The notes under the pieces are model-generated. The model searched no databases and had not been told where the DNA came from. It was given only the letters and a program-made list of their open reading frames with translations. Positions 42,715 to 52,139 of a stretch of DNA of 64,000 nt are shown piece by piece. Numbering within the stretch: position 1 is the first letter of the stretch; every line of letters begins with the position of its first letter. The stretch covers positions 1-64,000 of the forward strand of contig NZ_FRCM01000010.1 in NCBI RefSeq assembly GCF_900142915.1, read 5' to 3'. The position numbers and the translations under genes are program-made. The stretch is from Mucilaginibacter sp. OK098. Its GTDB lineage: Bacteria > Bacteroidota > Bacteroidia > Sphingobacteriales > Sphingobacteriaceae.

Positions 42715-45111
42715 TTATTTGCTGCCCGAAACCTGCATTGGGTTTACACCCACAGACTGGCCACGCGCGGCACCTCCGTTAACTTTTTGTTTAAAGATAG
42801 AAAACTTTGATGGTTCAGGCAATTTTCCCCAATAGTTATTGCTTTCGTCAATATCAGCTGTTTCGCGCATCGGGTCTAACTTAATTGAAGCTACTTCCTT
42901 ATCCTGCACATAGAATTTTGATACGTGCTTTTCATTCAGGCGCCAGATCTGAGCCGGGATGCGGTCGATAGACTTGGTTCCATCAGCATAAGTGAATTCA
43001 ACGATTATCGGCATCACCAAACCGCCTTTATTGCTAAAATCAAGCTGATAAAAGTATTTACCGGCATATTTGGTTTTATCCTCATCGGTCATCGCGTCGG
43101 CAGTAGCGGCGTTGCCCTGCTTGGCTGCAAGATCCTTAGTCAGATAGTTAAATTTAGTGGTATCAACAGTAGTAAGTCCGCGATCATATTTGTAATAAAA
43201 ATCATGAACTGAAGTGTCCTTATCTACGTAAAAACTAATGTTTTTATCCCCGCGGTTACGGATCTTTGAAATATCATCAAACGCATTAACAGCCGGGGCG
43301 TCAACTTTAGTTGCTCTCCTGTTAAACTGTGGCGCATTTCCGTTCAGGTCAGCCTTTGCAACTTTAACTGAATCGAGTGAAATATCAACAGCATCGGTTC
43401 CGTAAAACCAGCCTCTCCAAAACCAATCCAGGTTTTCGCCGCTGGCATCGCCCATGGTGCGGAAGAAATCTGCCGGGGTAGGGTGTTTAAATTCCCAGCG
43501 CCTGGCGTACTGTTTAAACGCATAATCAAATAACTGGCGACCCATAATGGTTTCGCGCAAAATATTAAGCGCAGTTGCCGGTTTGGTATAAGCATTTGGC
43601 CCAAACCGTACAATGTTTTCAGAGTTGGTCATTATCGGCTCCAGCTCATTCTTTGGCAGCTTCATATAATCAACAATAGTATAGGCAGCTCCTTTTTTGC
43701 TTGGATATTTATTGTCCCAAAGCTCTTCGGCAAGGTATTCCATAAATGAGTTTAAGCCTTCATCCATCCAGGTCCACTGGCGCTCATCACTGTTAACGAT
43801 CATCGGGAAGAAATTGTGACCAACCTCGTGGATAATTACGCCTATCATCCCATTTTTGGTACTCTCGCTATAAGTGCCATCCTTTTCGGTACGACCGTAG
43901 TTAAAGCAGATCATCGGGTACTCCATTCCGTTTGCTGCCTCAACACTTTGTGCAACAGGGTAAGGGAAAGGGAATGTAAAGCTTGAATATGATTTTACAG
44001 TATGTGCAACCAGCTTGGTTGAAAACTTACGGTATAAAGAGTAAGCCTCTTTTCCATAATAGCTCATGCACATTACGGTTTTGCCTTCAACTTTCTGGCC
44101 CATTCCGTCCCAAATAAATTTGCGGGATGATCCCCATGCAAAATCGCGCACGTTAGTAGCCTGGAAAACCCAGGTCTTTTTAGCTGAGCTTGGTGCAGCT
44201 TCAGCTTTCTTAGCCTCATCAAGCGTAACAATTTCTACAGGTTCAGCTGCAGATTTTGCTTTGGTATAACGTGCCAGCTGTGTTGGGTTTAAAATGGCTG
44301 CATAGTTAATACATTCGCCTGTAGCGCCAATTACGTGGTCGGCCGGAACCGTCATTTGTACTTTATAGTTACCAAAGGTTAAGGCAAATTCGCCCCTGCC
44401 GGTAAACTGGTGATTTTGCCATCCTTGGAAATCGCTGTAAACGCATAAGCGCGGATACCACTGCGTCATGGTGAACAGATAATTGCCATCGCCGGGGAAG
44501 TATTCGTAACCACCGCGACCACCAATAGTCATCCTGTCAGAGATCTTGTAGTTCCATTTTACGGTGAATATCATTTTCGCGCCTGGTTTTAGAGAGGCAG
44601 GCAGATCCATCCGCAGCATGGTTTTATTAATAATGTAAGGGATGCTTTTGCCTAATGCATCGGTAATGCTCATTATCTTATCGCCATAGCCATTGTCAGC
44701 ATCTGATTTTGCGGCCCTGTCAAGCTGCAGCGTTCCTGCCCCACGCGGCATGGTTGAGCTCTGCTGGTAATTGGCATTGTCAAAATTGTTGTGCTGGTTC
44801 TCATCCAGTTGCAGCCAGATATAATCAAGCGGATCGGGCGAGTTGTTGTAATAGGTAATGGTTTCTGAACCCGTAAGTTTCAGGTTTTTTTCGTCCAGAT
44901 CGCATTTAATGTCGTAATCTGCACGTTGCTGCCAGTATTTGGCTCCGGGCGCACCGCTCGCGGTACGTTGTTCATTGGGTGTATTTAAAATGGTACCCAA
45001 TTGCTCAAACTTATTGCCATGGTTACTGGAAGGATTATTCTGAATATCCTGCGCCTTAACAAACCCGGCAATAGTGAACGTGAAAAACAGTGAAGTAAAA
45101 ACTTTTTTCAT
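42715..45111 (-). CDS. Secreted M1-family metallopeptidase
   Basis: The 798-residue protein has a signal peptide (VFTSLFFTFTIAGFVKAQD) and the M1 catalytic motif HEVGHNFFP at about residues 428-436, with the third zinc ligand Glu in WMDEGLNSFMEYLAEE. The N-terminal saddle domain (about 60-350) carries the RADYDIKCDLDEKNLKLTGS stretch. The usual GxMEN exopeptidase motif appears as NGMEYPM, a variant found in related Bacteroidota M1 proteins. It probably digests peptides in the periplasm or outside the cell. Confidence 0.88.
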   Translation of the reverse strand: MKKVFTSLFFTFTIAGFVKAQDIQNNPSSNHGNKFEQLGTILNTPNEQRTASGAPGAKYWQQRADYDIKCDLDEKNLKLTGSETITYYNNSPDPLDYIWLQLDENQHNNFDNANYQQSSTMPRGAGTLQLDRAAKSDADNGYGDKIMSITDALGKSIPYIINKTMLRMDLPASLKPGAKMIFTVKWNYKISDRMTIGGRGGYEYFPGDGNYLFTMTQWYPRLCVYSDFQGWQNHQFTGRGEFALTFGNYKVQMTVPADHVIGATGECINYAAILNPTQLARYTKAKSAAEPVEIVTLDEAKKAEAAPSSAKKTWVFQATNVRDFAWGSSRKFIWDGMGQKVEGKTVMCMSYYGKEAYSLYRKFSTKLVAHTVKSYSSFTFPFPYPVAQSVEAANGMEYPMICFNYGRTEKDGTYSESTKNGMIGVIIHEVGHNFFPMIVNSDERQWTWMDEGLNSFMEYLAEELWDNKYPSKKGAAYTIVDYMKLPKNELEPIMTNSENIVRFGPNAYTKPATALNILRETIMGRQLFDYAFKQYARRWEFKHPTPADFFRTMGDASGENLDWFWRGWFYGTDAVDISLDSVKVAKADLNGNAPQFNRRATKVDAPAVNAFDDISKIRNRGDKNISFYVDKDTSVHDFYYKYDRGLTTVDTTKFNYLTKDLAAKQGNAATADAMTDEDKTKYAGKYFYQLDFSNKGGLVMPIIVEFTYADGTKSIDRIPAQIWRLNEKHVSKFYVQDKEVASIKLDPMRETADIDESNNYWGKLPEPSKFSIFKQKVNGGAARGQSVGVNPMQVSGSK

Positions 45112-45253
45112 TGTCAGTTAATAGTTAATTATTATTTATAAGATCAGTTTTTCTTTTAAATCCCAAAGTCGGTAAAGTCCGGAAGTCCGAAAGAACTTAT
45201 GGGTTTACTTAACATCCGGGGTTGCGTTGAGCCTCACCTTTAGGGGAAAGGTT

Positions 45254-45330
45254 TTTAGCTTCGCGCTTTGCCATTCAGGGCTTTCATAGCAATTCAATAA
45301 ATCCGAAATCGAAAATCCGACTTCCGAAAT
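45254..45330. repeat. 77-bp direct repeat, copy 1
   Basis: It starts tttagcttcgcgctttgcca and ends ccgacttccgaaat; a second copy at 45372-45448 differs by one base. The whole 335-bp gap between the M1 and HupE/UreJ genes is this tandem-like duplication, with the 45-base tagccccctctaaatctccc block between the copies. Confidence 0.85.
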
Positions 45331-45371
45331 TATACATTAGCCCCCTCTAAATCTCCCCCGGTAGGGGAGAC

Positions 45372-45448
45372 TTTAGCTTCGCGCTTTGCCATTCAGGGCT
45401 TTCATAGCAATTCAATAAATCCGAAATCGAACATCCGACTTCCGAAAT
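45372..45448. repeat. 77-bp direct repeat, copy 2
   Basis: It is 118 bp downstream of copy 1 with one mismatch and runs up to the HupE/UreJ stop codon (45448). The preceding block 45338-45382 is identical to 10316-10360 on the opposite strand. Confidence 0.85.
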
Positions 45449-46026
45449 CAAAACGGAATTCTTTCCAAAGCCATTTTTAAAGATAACGCAAATACACCAG
45501 CCGAAAGGAAAAAGGTCCAGTCGCGCCTTTTAACTTTAAAAATGTTTAAGAACAATATGCCTATTATTAATATAATGGCAACAACAAATATCTGCCCTGC
45601 TTCTAATCCCACATTAAAACCAAACAGGCCGAGGCCAATACTTTGATCTTTTGCCAGCATTATGCGGATAGCGTTGGCAAAACCCATTCCGTGAATAAGG
45701 CCGAAACACAATGCAAGGTAATAATTTATCTGTGCACTTTTACCTTTACTATCCAGCTGAAATATATTGTTTAATGCAGTAATAAATATAGTGCATGGAA
45801 TTAAAAATTCAACCCATTTGCTCGAAAACCGGATCACATCATACACGCTTAGCGCAAGCGTTAATGAATGCCCTATGGTAAACGCGGTTACCAGTATCAG
45901 CACCCGCTTTATATCGCGGATAGCATAAACACACGCAAGGGCCAAAATAAACAATTGATGATCAAGGGCATCGGCGCTTATAATATGCTGCCAGCCCATT
46001 TTAAAATAAAAAGCAAAGTCGGACAT
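45448..46026 (-). CDS. HupE/UreJ family membrane protein
   Basis: The 192-residue protein has six predicted membrane helices with the conserved HIISADALDHQLFILALA near the N-terminus, TAFTIGHSLTLALS and CFGLIHGMGFANAI; the histidines match HupE/UreJ nickel/cobalt transporters. No hydrogenase or urease gene is in the window, so the substrate is open. It diverges from the DUF6702 gene across 66 bp; HupE, DUF6702 and M1-peptidase genes keep company in many Bacteroidota. Confidence 0.82.
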   Translation of the reverse strand: MSDFAFYFKMGWQHIISADALDHQLFILALACVYAIRDIKRVLILVTAFTIGHSLTLALSVYDVIRFSSKWVEFLIPCTIFITALNNIFQLDSKGKSAQINYYLALCFGLIHGMGFANAIRIMLAKDQSIGLGLFGFNVGLEAGQIFVVAIILIIGILFLNIFKVKRRDWTFFLSAGVFALSLKMALERIPF

Positions 46027-46092
46027 TGCGAACTAACCGTATTAAGCACTAAATTTAAGGCGTTTTTTTAACTATAAAAATCAGGGTACGCT

Positions 46093-46617
46093 ATGTGGGC
46101 ATTTATTTATCAACCGCTATTATATTGTTACATAATTTTATGCGCAGGGCTTCCTGTAAAACACGCAGTGAAGGCTTTTCATCCTATCCATGTAAGCACA
46201 ACAAATATCAGTTACAACAACCAGGATAACAAGCTGGAAGTAATCTGCACCATTTTTACTGACGATTTTGAAGCTGCGCTTGTAAAACAATATCACACAA
46301 AAACAGATTTAAATAAAGCCGAGATGCACGCCGCGATGGATGTGCTTGTGAAAAAGTATATCATTAGTAACTTGCAAATTAAAACAGGCGCTGCGCCTTT
46401 GAATTTAAATTATGTTGGCTTCGAGATAAACAAAGAGGCTACGGATGTTTATTTTGAATCGGACAAGATTCCCGTTGTTAAAAAAATCGACACGGATGTA
46501 AGCCTGCTGCATAACCTGTTTGACGACCAGATAAACATTGTACATATTACAGTGAACGGTGTAAGAAAAAGTGAAAAACTGGACTACCCTGCTAAGCGGG
46601 TTGAACAGGTGTTTTAA
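46093..46617 (+). CDS. DUF6702 family protein
   Basis: The 174-residue protein has a hydrophobic N-terminus (LLYCYIILCAGLPVKHA) that could be a signal peptide, and the DUF6702 pattern: FHPIHVSTTNISYNNQDNKL, ICTIFTDDFEAALVK, and NYVGFEINKEATDVYFE. The function is unknown. It is divergent from the HupE/UreJ gene and 19 bp upstream of the Crp/Fnr gene, perhaps in one operon with it. Confidence 0.78.
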   Translation: MWAFIYQPLLYCYIILCAGLPVKHAVKAFHPIHVSTTNISYNNQDNKLEVICTIFTDDFEAALVKQYHTKTDLNKAEMHAAMDVLVKKYIISNLQIKTGAAPLNLNYVGFEINKEATDVYFESDKIPVVKKIDTDVSLLHNLFDDQINIVHITVNGVRKSEKLDYPAKRVEQVF

Positions 46618-46636
46618 TGAAGGGTAATATTTCTCA

Positions 46637-47212
46637 ATGGAACTTCTTTTAAATTCAATCCGCAGCTATATCCCGCTTTCAATTGAGGATGAGAAAGTTG
46701 TAAGGCAGCTATTCCGTAAAAAGGAATTGAACAAAGGCGATCACTTGCTGGAGGCAGGCAATATATGCCGGTACCTGGCATTTATTGAAACCGGGCTTGT
46801 TCGCTATTATATAAACCAGGATGGCGATGAAAAAACGAATTACTTTAATAAAGAAGGTGAATTTGTTTGCGATTACCAGAGCTTCCTGCCTAAAATTCCG
46901 TCGTTTGTAAACATCCAGGCACTTGAAGATACCGTTATGGATGTCATCAGCTTTGATGATCTGCAGCAATTTTATAAAGAAGTTAAATATGGAGAGCGGT
47001 TCGGCCGTTTAGGTATTGAACAGGTATTCTTAAATGTAATTAACCAGGTGGGGTCCATGTATACTGATTCACCTGATATCCGGTATCAAAAGTTTATCAC
47101 TAATTTTTCTGATATAGGGCAGCGGATCCCTCAATATTATATTGCATCGTATGTGGGTATTAAGCCGCAATCATTAAGCCGCATCCGCAAACGGATTGCA
47201 GGCTTGCATTAA
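46637..47212 (+). CDS. Crp/Fnr family regulator
   Basis: The 191-residue protein has a beta-roll domain (about 20-110: LNKGDHLLEAGNICRYLAFI, ETGLVRYYINQDGDEKTNYF) and a C-terminal helix-turn-helix QYYIASYVGIKPQSLSRIRK, the standard Bacteroidota Crp/Fnr recognition segment. It is a paralogue of the regulator at 18017. The DUF4267 membrane gene 63 bp downstream is a probable target. Confidence 0.88.
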   Translation: MELLLNSIRSYIPLSIEDEKVVRQLFRKKELNKGDHLLEAGNICRYLAFIETGLVRYYINQDGDEKTNYFNKEGEFVCDYQSFLPKIPSFVNIQALEDTVMDVISFDDLQQFYKEVKYGERFGRLGIEQVFLNVINQVGSMYTDSPDIRYQKFITNFSDIGQRIPQYYIASYVGIKPQSLSRIRKRIAGLH

Positions 47213-47275
47213 TTAACCCAGGTGAATGAACAGGAATTATTTGTTGCTGAATTTTGTTTTATAAATTAAAAACAA

Positions 47276-47686
47276 ATGAAAACAACAAATGAAATTACAC
47301 AATGGGGTACCCGCTCGGTATCTTTTTGGCTAACATTGCTGATTGCAGCAGGAATTATTTTTGTAGGCGCACGGTTTATAATTAACCCGGCCGGGGGGGC
47401 AGCTGGTTTTGGGATCCCATTTTCAAACACGGCAGACTATGCCTACGGCAGGATAAAAGGGATTCGCGATATGTTTTCTGGCATGGTGCTTTTACCGCTT
47501 TTATGGCTGCGGATGCGCAGGGCTGTTGCATATGTATTTACATCTGCCATTGTAGTGCCTGCGGCAGATTGTTTAATAGTGCTTGCTACCAATGGCCCTG
47601 GAGATGTGCCACACATGCTAATCCATGGTGGAACTGCCGTGTTTATGGTTTTTGTAAGTGTTTTGCTTTTCAGGCATAAACAATGA
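47276..47686 (+). CDS. DUF4267 family membrane protein
   Basis: The 136-residue protein has four predicted membrane helices and the DUF4267 core FIINPAGGAAGFGIP and AYGRIKGIRDMFSG. Function unknown. Crp/Fnr-type genes next to DUF4267 are frequent in this phylum, so control by the upstream regulator is plausible. Confidence 0.78.
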   Translation: MKTTNEITQWGTRSVSFWLTLLIAAGIIFVGARFIINPAGGAAGFGIPFSNTADYAYGRIKGIRDMFSGMVLLPLLWLRMRRAVAYVFTSAIVVPAADCLIVLATNGPGDVPHMLIHGGTAVFMVFVSVLLFRHKQ

Positions 47687-47863
47687 TCTGCCAGCTATAA
47701 ACTATCAAATGTTAGTAAAACTTAATACATTTATTTTATGATTATTGTATCGAAACCACCGGTTTAACCGTAACCTGTAATAGAAGCAATTGTTCCATCG
47801 TTATAAATATACCTATTGGTGCATAACAGGAATATTTTTAGAAGCTTTAATATATTTAGGTTT

Positions 47864-48961
47864 ATGAAAAAAATAACTCTACTAATTTGTGCCGCTTTTT
47901 TGGTTACAACCATTAATTCTTGTTCAAAAAAAGGCATGCCCAATCCAACCGATCCGGACCCCGGATTTACTAACATAATTTATAACGGCGCGTCAAACTT
48001 TTCAGTTGCAAGGAGCGGCCTGGCAGGTGCAGGCACTGATGGCAGTATCTTTTTTGGCGGCGGAACTACCGATAACGGTACCACGATATCAAATGCAGTT
48101 GATGTTTATAATACAATACAAGGGCTTTGGTATACAGGTGCATTAAGCAAAGCGCGTTACCAGCTTACAGCAACGAGCACTTATAGTAAGATAATATTTG
48201 CAGGTGGGCATGACAGCACCTCATATTCAAAAGTTGTTGACATATATGACCTGATTAAAAACAGGTGGACCCCTACTGCACAACTAAGTGAGGCCCGTGA
48301 AGGGCTTGCCGCTGCATCGATAGGTGATATAGCTGTTTTTGCAGGTGGTAAAGGAACAAGCGGCGTCTCAAAAACAGTCGATATTTATGATGCATCAACC
48401 AACAAATGGACAACCGCGGCGCTTAGTCTTGCACGCACCGGGCTGGTTGCCGCAACTGCCGGAACCAAAATTCTGTTTGCCGGCGGCGTGGATGGTAATG
48501 GTGTGCCGCAAAAAACAGTTGATATTTATGATATCAGTACTAAAACGTGGTCTGTAACGGCCATGGGTACAGAAAGAAGCCGTTTCGCCGGAGCCGGAGC
48601 AGCAAATAAAATTGTGTTTGCGGGCGGTGATACCAATACCAATGGACGCGTTAAAACTGCGGATATTTATGATGTTAAAACTAATGTGTGGACTACTTCC
48701 CAACTTTCGGAAGGAAGAGAAGACCTTACAGCTGTGGGCATTCCTAATAAAATTGTATTTGCAGGTGGTTATAATGGCACAGGTCTCTCAACCACTGCTG
48801 ACATTTATGATGTAAAAAACGGAACATGGACTAACCTTACAATAAACCAGGGAAGGATCTTAATGGCCGGGGCAAGCTCTGACAATTTTATTCTTTTTGC
48901 CGGAGGCAAGGACGTTACCGGGGCATCAAAAGTTGTTAACTTTTTTAGCTTGTCGAACTAA
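47864..48961 (+). CDS. Kelch-repeat lipoprotein
   Basis: The 365-residue protein begins MKKITLLICAAFLVTTINSC, with a lipobox ending in NSC followed by SKKG, so it is likely lipid-anchored. About seven Kelch blades of 46-48 residues follow, each with an AGG turn and a later TVDIYD.-TNKWT segment (for example KIVFAGGYNGTG then TADIYDVKNGTWT). Kelch propellers bind proteins or glycans; no partner is known. An upstream in-frame ATG at 47816 exists, but the lipoprotein signal fixes 47864. Confidence 0.85.
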   Translation: MKKITLLICAAFLVTTINSCSKKGMPNPTDPDPGFTNIIYNGASNFSVARSGLAGAGTDGSIFFGGGTTDNGTTISNAVDVYNTIQGLWYTGALSKARYQLTATSTYSKIIFAGGHDSTSYSKVVDIYDLIKNRWTPTAQLSEAREGLAAASIGDIAVFAGGKGTSGVSKTVDIYDASTNKWTTAALSLARTGLVAATAGTKILFAGGVDGNGVPQKTVDIYDISTKTWSVTAMGTERSRFAGAGAANKIVFAGGDTNTNGRVKTADIYDVKTNVWTTSQLSEGREDLTAVGIPNKIVFAGGYNGTGLSTTADIYDVKNGTWTNLTINQGRILMAGASSDNFILFAGGKDVTGASKVVNFFSLSN

Positions 48962-48989
48962 AGATTGGTTCAGAGGATAGAAGGATTGC

Positions 48990-49673
48990 TTAGATTTTTT
49001 TATCCTCTGCCATTTTCTTTTTAATATACTGGATCAAATCATAGTCTGTAGCTTTTTGTACCATTTTAAAAGTGGGCCGGTACTTTATCATAAAATTATC
49101 CAACGTAGTATCCTTGTAGCCTGTTATGCGGGTAACAAGGGTTTTAGTAAAGCGCCGGTTTACCAAACTGCTTTTGTAATCACTTGTTAGTGTGCGCTGT
49201 AACTTGCGCGCATCATTACCTTCTTTACAAACCGCGCTCCATATTTTATCAATATTATCCGGGCCAATTATATTGCTTTTATCACCAATACGATAGATCT
49301 CTTTATAATCTTTTTTATTTTTTGCGTAAGTTTCTTCGATAGTAATAGGTGAGCTCTTAATCAAGACCTCCTTAAGTATTAAAGGATTCTTTTTTAATTG
49401 AATAATAAAAAACGGTTGATCAGTTACAAGTAACGTATCTTTAATATAATCCTCTTTTGAGCTTATTAAAGTATCTCCGGCTTTGGCCTGAATGGTAAAT
49501 TCGCCCCTGTCATTACTGATGATTTGTGTATGGAGATTGACGTTTTTTATAACAACACCACTTTGCCGCATAGCGTTAAAGGTAACCAAACCTGGAATTG
49601 TCCTGTTCTGGCCAATGGCGTAAAAGCAAATGAAAAAATTAAAGGTTAATGTTAAAAAGGCTGCTTTCTTCAT
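48990..49673 (-). CDS. Secreted protein with carboxypeptidase-like regulatory domain
   Basis: The 227-residue protein has a signal peptide (AAFLTLTFNFFICFYAIGQN), then a CarboxypepD_reg-like beta-sandwich (RTIPGLVTFNAMRQSGVVIK, STNDRGEFTIQAKAGDTL-like) and a C-terminal helical region of unknown role (VNRRFTKTLVTRITGYKDTT). Such modules often sit at the start of TonB-dependent receptors, but here no barrel follows. Function unknown. Confidence 0.7.
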   Translation of the reverse strand: MKKAAFLTLTFNFFICFYAIGQNRTIPGLVTFNAMRQSGVVIKNVNLHTQIISNDRGEFTIQAKAGDTLISSKEDYIKDTLLVTDQPFFIIQLKKNPLILKEVLIKSSPITIEETYAKNKKDYKEIYRIGDKSNIIGPDNIDKIWSAVCKEGNDARKLQRTLTSDYKSSLVNRRFTKTLVTRITGYKDTTLDNFMIKYRPTFKMVQKATDYDLIQYIKKKMAEDKKI

Positions 49674-49761
49674 GAATAATGAAAGGGTTCACAGATAACA
49701 ATATCGTGATTAATTCAGCCGTAAAATGGGAGCGTAAGTTAACGTTTGTTAATAAATAGTG

Positions 49762-49902
49762 TTACTTTTTATTTGCAATAGCCAGAGCTGTTGCTTTTCC
49801 ATCTTTTACGCCAATTTTATAAAGATCCATACAAATGTGGCCCAGGAACATTCCTATAGCTACCATTAATATCCTTAATTTTAATTTAGACCTGTTTTGC
49901 AT
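49762..49902 (-). CDS. Unknown 46-residue protein
   Basis: A small minus-strand frame: MQNRSKLKLRILMVAIGMFL then GHICMDLYKIGVKDGKATAL. One hydrophobic segment after a basic start suggests a membrane anchor. It lies between two secreted-protein genes with gaps of 88 and 66 bp. I recognise no family; codon use looks like its neighbours. Confidence 0.5.
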   Translation of the reverse strand: MQNRSKLKLRILMVAIGMFLGHICMDLYKIGVKDGKATALAIANKK

Positions 49903-49968
49903 GATTGATAAAATTGAAATACAGTATATTGATCAATAACCGGCTTAAATGTTACAGGAATAAATCAA

Positions 49969-50943
49969 TTACTTTTTAATCCCTGTTACATTTAAAATTA
50001 CGATACTGTTATGAGGGATGCCAAGTGTTTTGCCAGGCGTTATATCAAGGTAAGCTTTAAGGTATCCATCGGTGATGCCTTTCATAGCATCATCGTTGGC
50101 TTTTTTAAACTCGGGGTAAGTAAATGTCAGCGTTTTGCGAAAGGTAATATTCCCTTTTTCGTCAACATACGCCGAGTAAGAGTAATAAAAATCGGCATAG
50201 GCTTTGTGGATGGTGATATTATATGTTGGCGAAAGATAGTCGTCAAATCCCATCCCGCCGTTAACATCGCCGTCGGGGGTTACTTCTTTTTTAATCGTAA
50301 TTAATGGTGTCTTCGGCGTTAAAACTGCTGGCTCAGTACCTGCAAAAGCGCTTTCGAGGGTGTTTTGTGCCTTTAAAATTTTAGCTTTAATGTAAGCGGT
50401 ATCCTTGCTACTGGGTTTCAGCATGTTTGCCGTATCTGCATGAAGTACATTTTTAATATAATCATTGGTATAAAAGGTCATGTAAACATGCGTTTTTTCC
50501 TCCTGTATTACATTGTTGTGCACATGCAGCACCATAAACTGAATACTATCCTTTTTAATGTATTTTAATTTGAGCCATGCCCACGCTACGTTGTAAACAG
50601 AATCATGATCAAATATTACGGGGGTATTCAAAAATCTTTTTTTTCTGGGACTATAAATATTTACCGAATCAGTAGAAGGGAACGAAATGCGCCATTCGGG
50701 TACCAACTGATAGCCAACTGCACTAAATGACAGTCCGTTATCAAACGTTCGCTTTACTTCTGTATAACGAATTCCCTGAATGCTTTTTAACAGGGCCTTT
50801 GATTTAACCATATCAACCTTTCTTTTTGCTTCAAACTGTACCCGTTCCGGTACGTGTGGCTTACAGGAGGTGATGAATAATAAAAAAGCAAGAAGCAAAC
50901 CTTGTGAAAAAATCGTAAAACTTATATGGATGGATCTGTTCAT
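49969..50943 (-). CDS. Unknown lipoprotein
   Basis: The 324-residue protein starts with a lipoprotein signal (LLAFLLFITSCKPHVPE; Cys after ITS). The rest is a soluble beta-rich domain with no family I can name: KSKALLKSIQGIRYTEVKRT, then YMTFYTNDYIKNVLHAD, and KTLTFTYPEFKKANDDAMKG. It could be an envelope protein. Upstream (50944-51222) only a short inverted repeat, catgagc ... gctcatg at 51096-51120, stands out. Confidence 0.7.
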   Translation of the reverse strand: MNRSIHISFTIFSQGLLLAFLLFITSCKPHVPERVQFEAKRKVDMVKSKALLKSIQGIRYTEVKRTFDNGLSFSAVGYQLVPEWRISFPSTDSVNIYSPRKKRFLNTPVIFDHDSVYNVAWAWLKLKYIKKDSIQFMVLHVHNNVIQEEKTHVYMTFYTNDYIKNVLHADTANMLKPSSKDTAYIKAKILKAQNTLESAFAGTEPAVLTPKTPLITIKKEVTPDGDVNGGMGFDDYLSPTYNITIHKAYADFYYSYSAYVDEKGNITFRKTLTFTYPEFKKANDDAMKGITDGYLKAYLDITPGKTLGIPHNSIVILNVTGIKK

Positions 50944-51222
50944 ATTAATTAGCAGAAGCTTTAAAAAGCGCTAAAATAGTAAAAAAGAGGCTGATTGGGT
51001 TTAAAGGCTTGATTAAGTTGATTGCGTTTTGCCCTAAAACAGGTGAAATTCAAAAATCAGGACAATGCAATATTTCCTAAACTAATCCAACTCCACATGA
51101 GCCTTGGTTTAATGCTCATGTATTAATAATATGTTAAATGTTTATTTTTTAAATTTATATTTTAATTTTGTTATTATTATCCCTGATTAATTGTTACTTA
51201 ATACTATTGTTTGCCCTGTGTG

Positions 51223-51912
51223 ATGGAAATTGTTTTGAAACAAATTAAGGAAATATTAGTTGCCGGAATACTTATGCTTTGTATTGCGCCGGTTTTTGCG
51301 CAGGTAAAACATACAATTGCACAGGTAAAGCATCCGGCTGGTGCAAAGGCCCCAGCTGCGGTTGCTAAGCGCCCTGTAAGCGGTCAGCTTGCTGAATTTA
51401 TTCATTTAGCTGCAGAGGCTAATGTTACATTTACATTTCCAAAAGGATTTAAAGAAATAAAAGCCCCGGATAACGATTTTTTTTCGTTTGATTACGCCAT
51501 GACCCTTCCCGGCAAGGATTTTGAGATCTGGCTGCAGGTAAAATCACAAAGAGAAAATTGGGCCAGCTATGAAAAATCAAAAGATACGCCCAATGCCGAA
51601 CTGGCAAACCCTGATTCTACCTATGTTTCATTAGGAGAGGCCCATGCTGCGGCATTTACAGGTGATACCAAGCCTTTTATGAAGATCATTCCTCCTGAGG
51701 TATTAGCCAGGTATAATGCTGATGCCGGGAAATCATATCTTTTAACCCTGCCCGATCTGCCTGCAACCAAACGTTACAAATACGCCCTGCTTATTACCCT
51801 TCAAAAAAACCATACCGGGATTATTATGGCGGTTTGTTTTACAAATGAAAAAGACCCTGAGTTTTTTAAAAACATGGATAGGGCAAGTAACTGTCTTAAG
51901 TTTAAGCAGTAG
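51223..51912 (+). CDS. Secreted protein of unknown function
   Basis: The 229-residue protein has a signal peptide (ILVAGILMLCIAPVFAQVKH), a low-complexity linker with repeated AQVKH-type units (residues 28-50), then a soluble domain FTFPKGFKEIKAPDNDFFSF and FDYAMTLPGKDFEIWLQVKS. ATG 51223 is the start; a TTG at 51211 is in frame but unneeded. No catalytic motif is seen. Confidence 0.65.
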   Translation: MEIVLKQIKEILVAGILMLCIAPVFAQVKHTIAQVKHPAGAKAPAAVAKRPVSGQLAEFIHLAAEANVTFTFPKGFKEIKAPDNDFFSFDYAMTLPGKDFEIWLQVKSQRENWASYEKSKDTPNAELANPDSTYVSLGEAHAAAFTGDTKPFMKIIPPEVLARYNADAGKSYLLTLPDLPATKRYKYALLITLQKNHTGIIMAVCFTNEKDPEFFKNMDRASNCLKFKQ

Positions 51913-51937
51913 CCGTAAGTAGGATGATTGGCGATAT

Positions 51938-51994
51938 GGGCGTATGCGATACGCCCGTACCAAAATATAAATTGTAGGGGCGTATCGCATACGC
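51938..51994. repeat. Intergenic hairpin repeat
   Basis: Left arm gggcgtatgcgatacgccc and right arm gggcgtatcgcatacgc form an inverted repeat around a 20-bp AT-rich spacer; the left arm is itself nearly palindromic. It lies between the secreted-protein gene and parE, where it could act as a terminator or a REP-like repeat. Confidence 0.7.
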
Positions 51995-52139
51995 ACTAAT
52001 GAATAATCAGGCAATTGTTAATAAGTTAAAACATTTGAGCGGTGAGTTCAATGGGTAAATATTATTTTTGTCCGATAGACTTGTTTTGATTTATAAAAAC
52101 GGTCTTCCTTTTCCCTTAATTTAATTATATAGAATTTAA

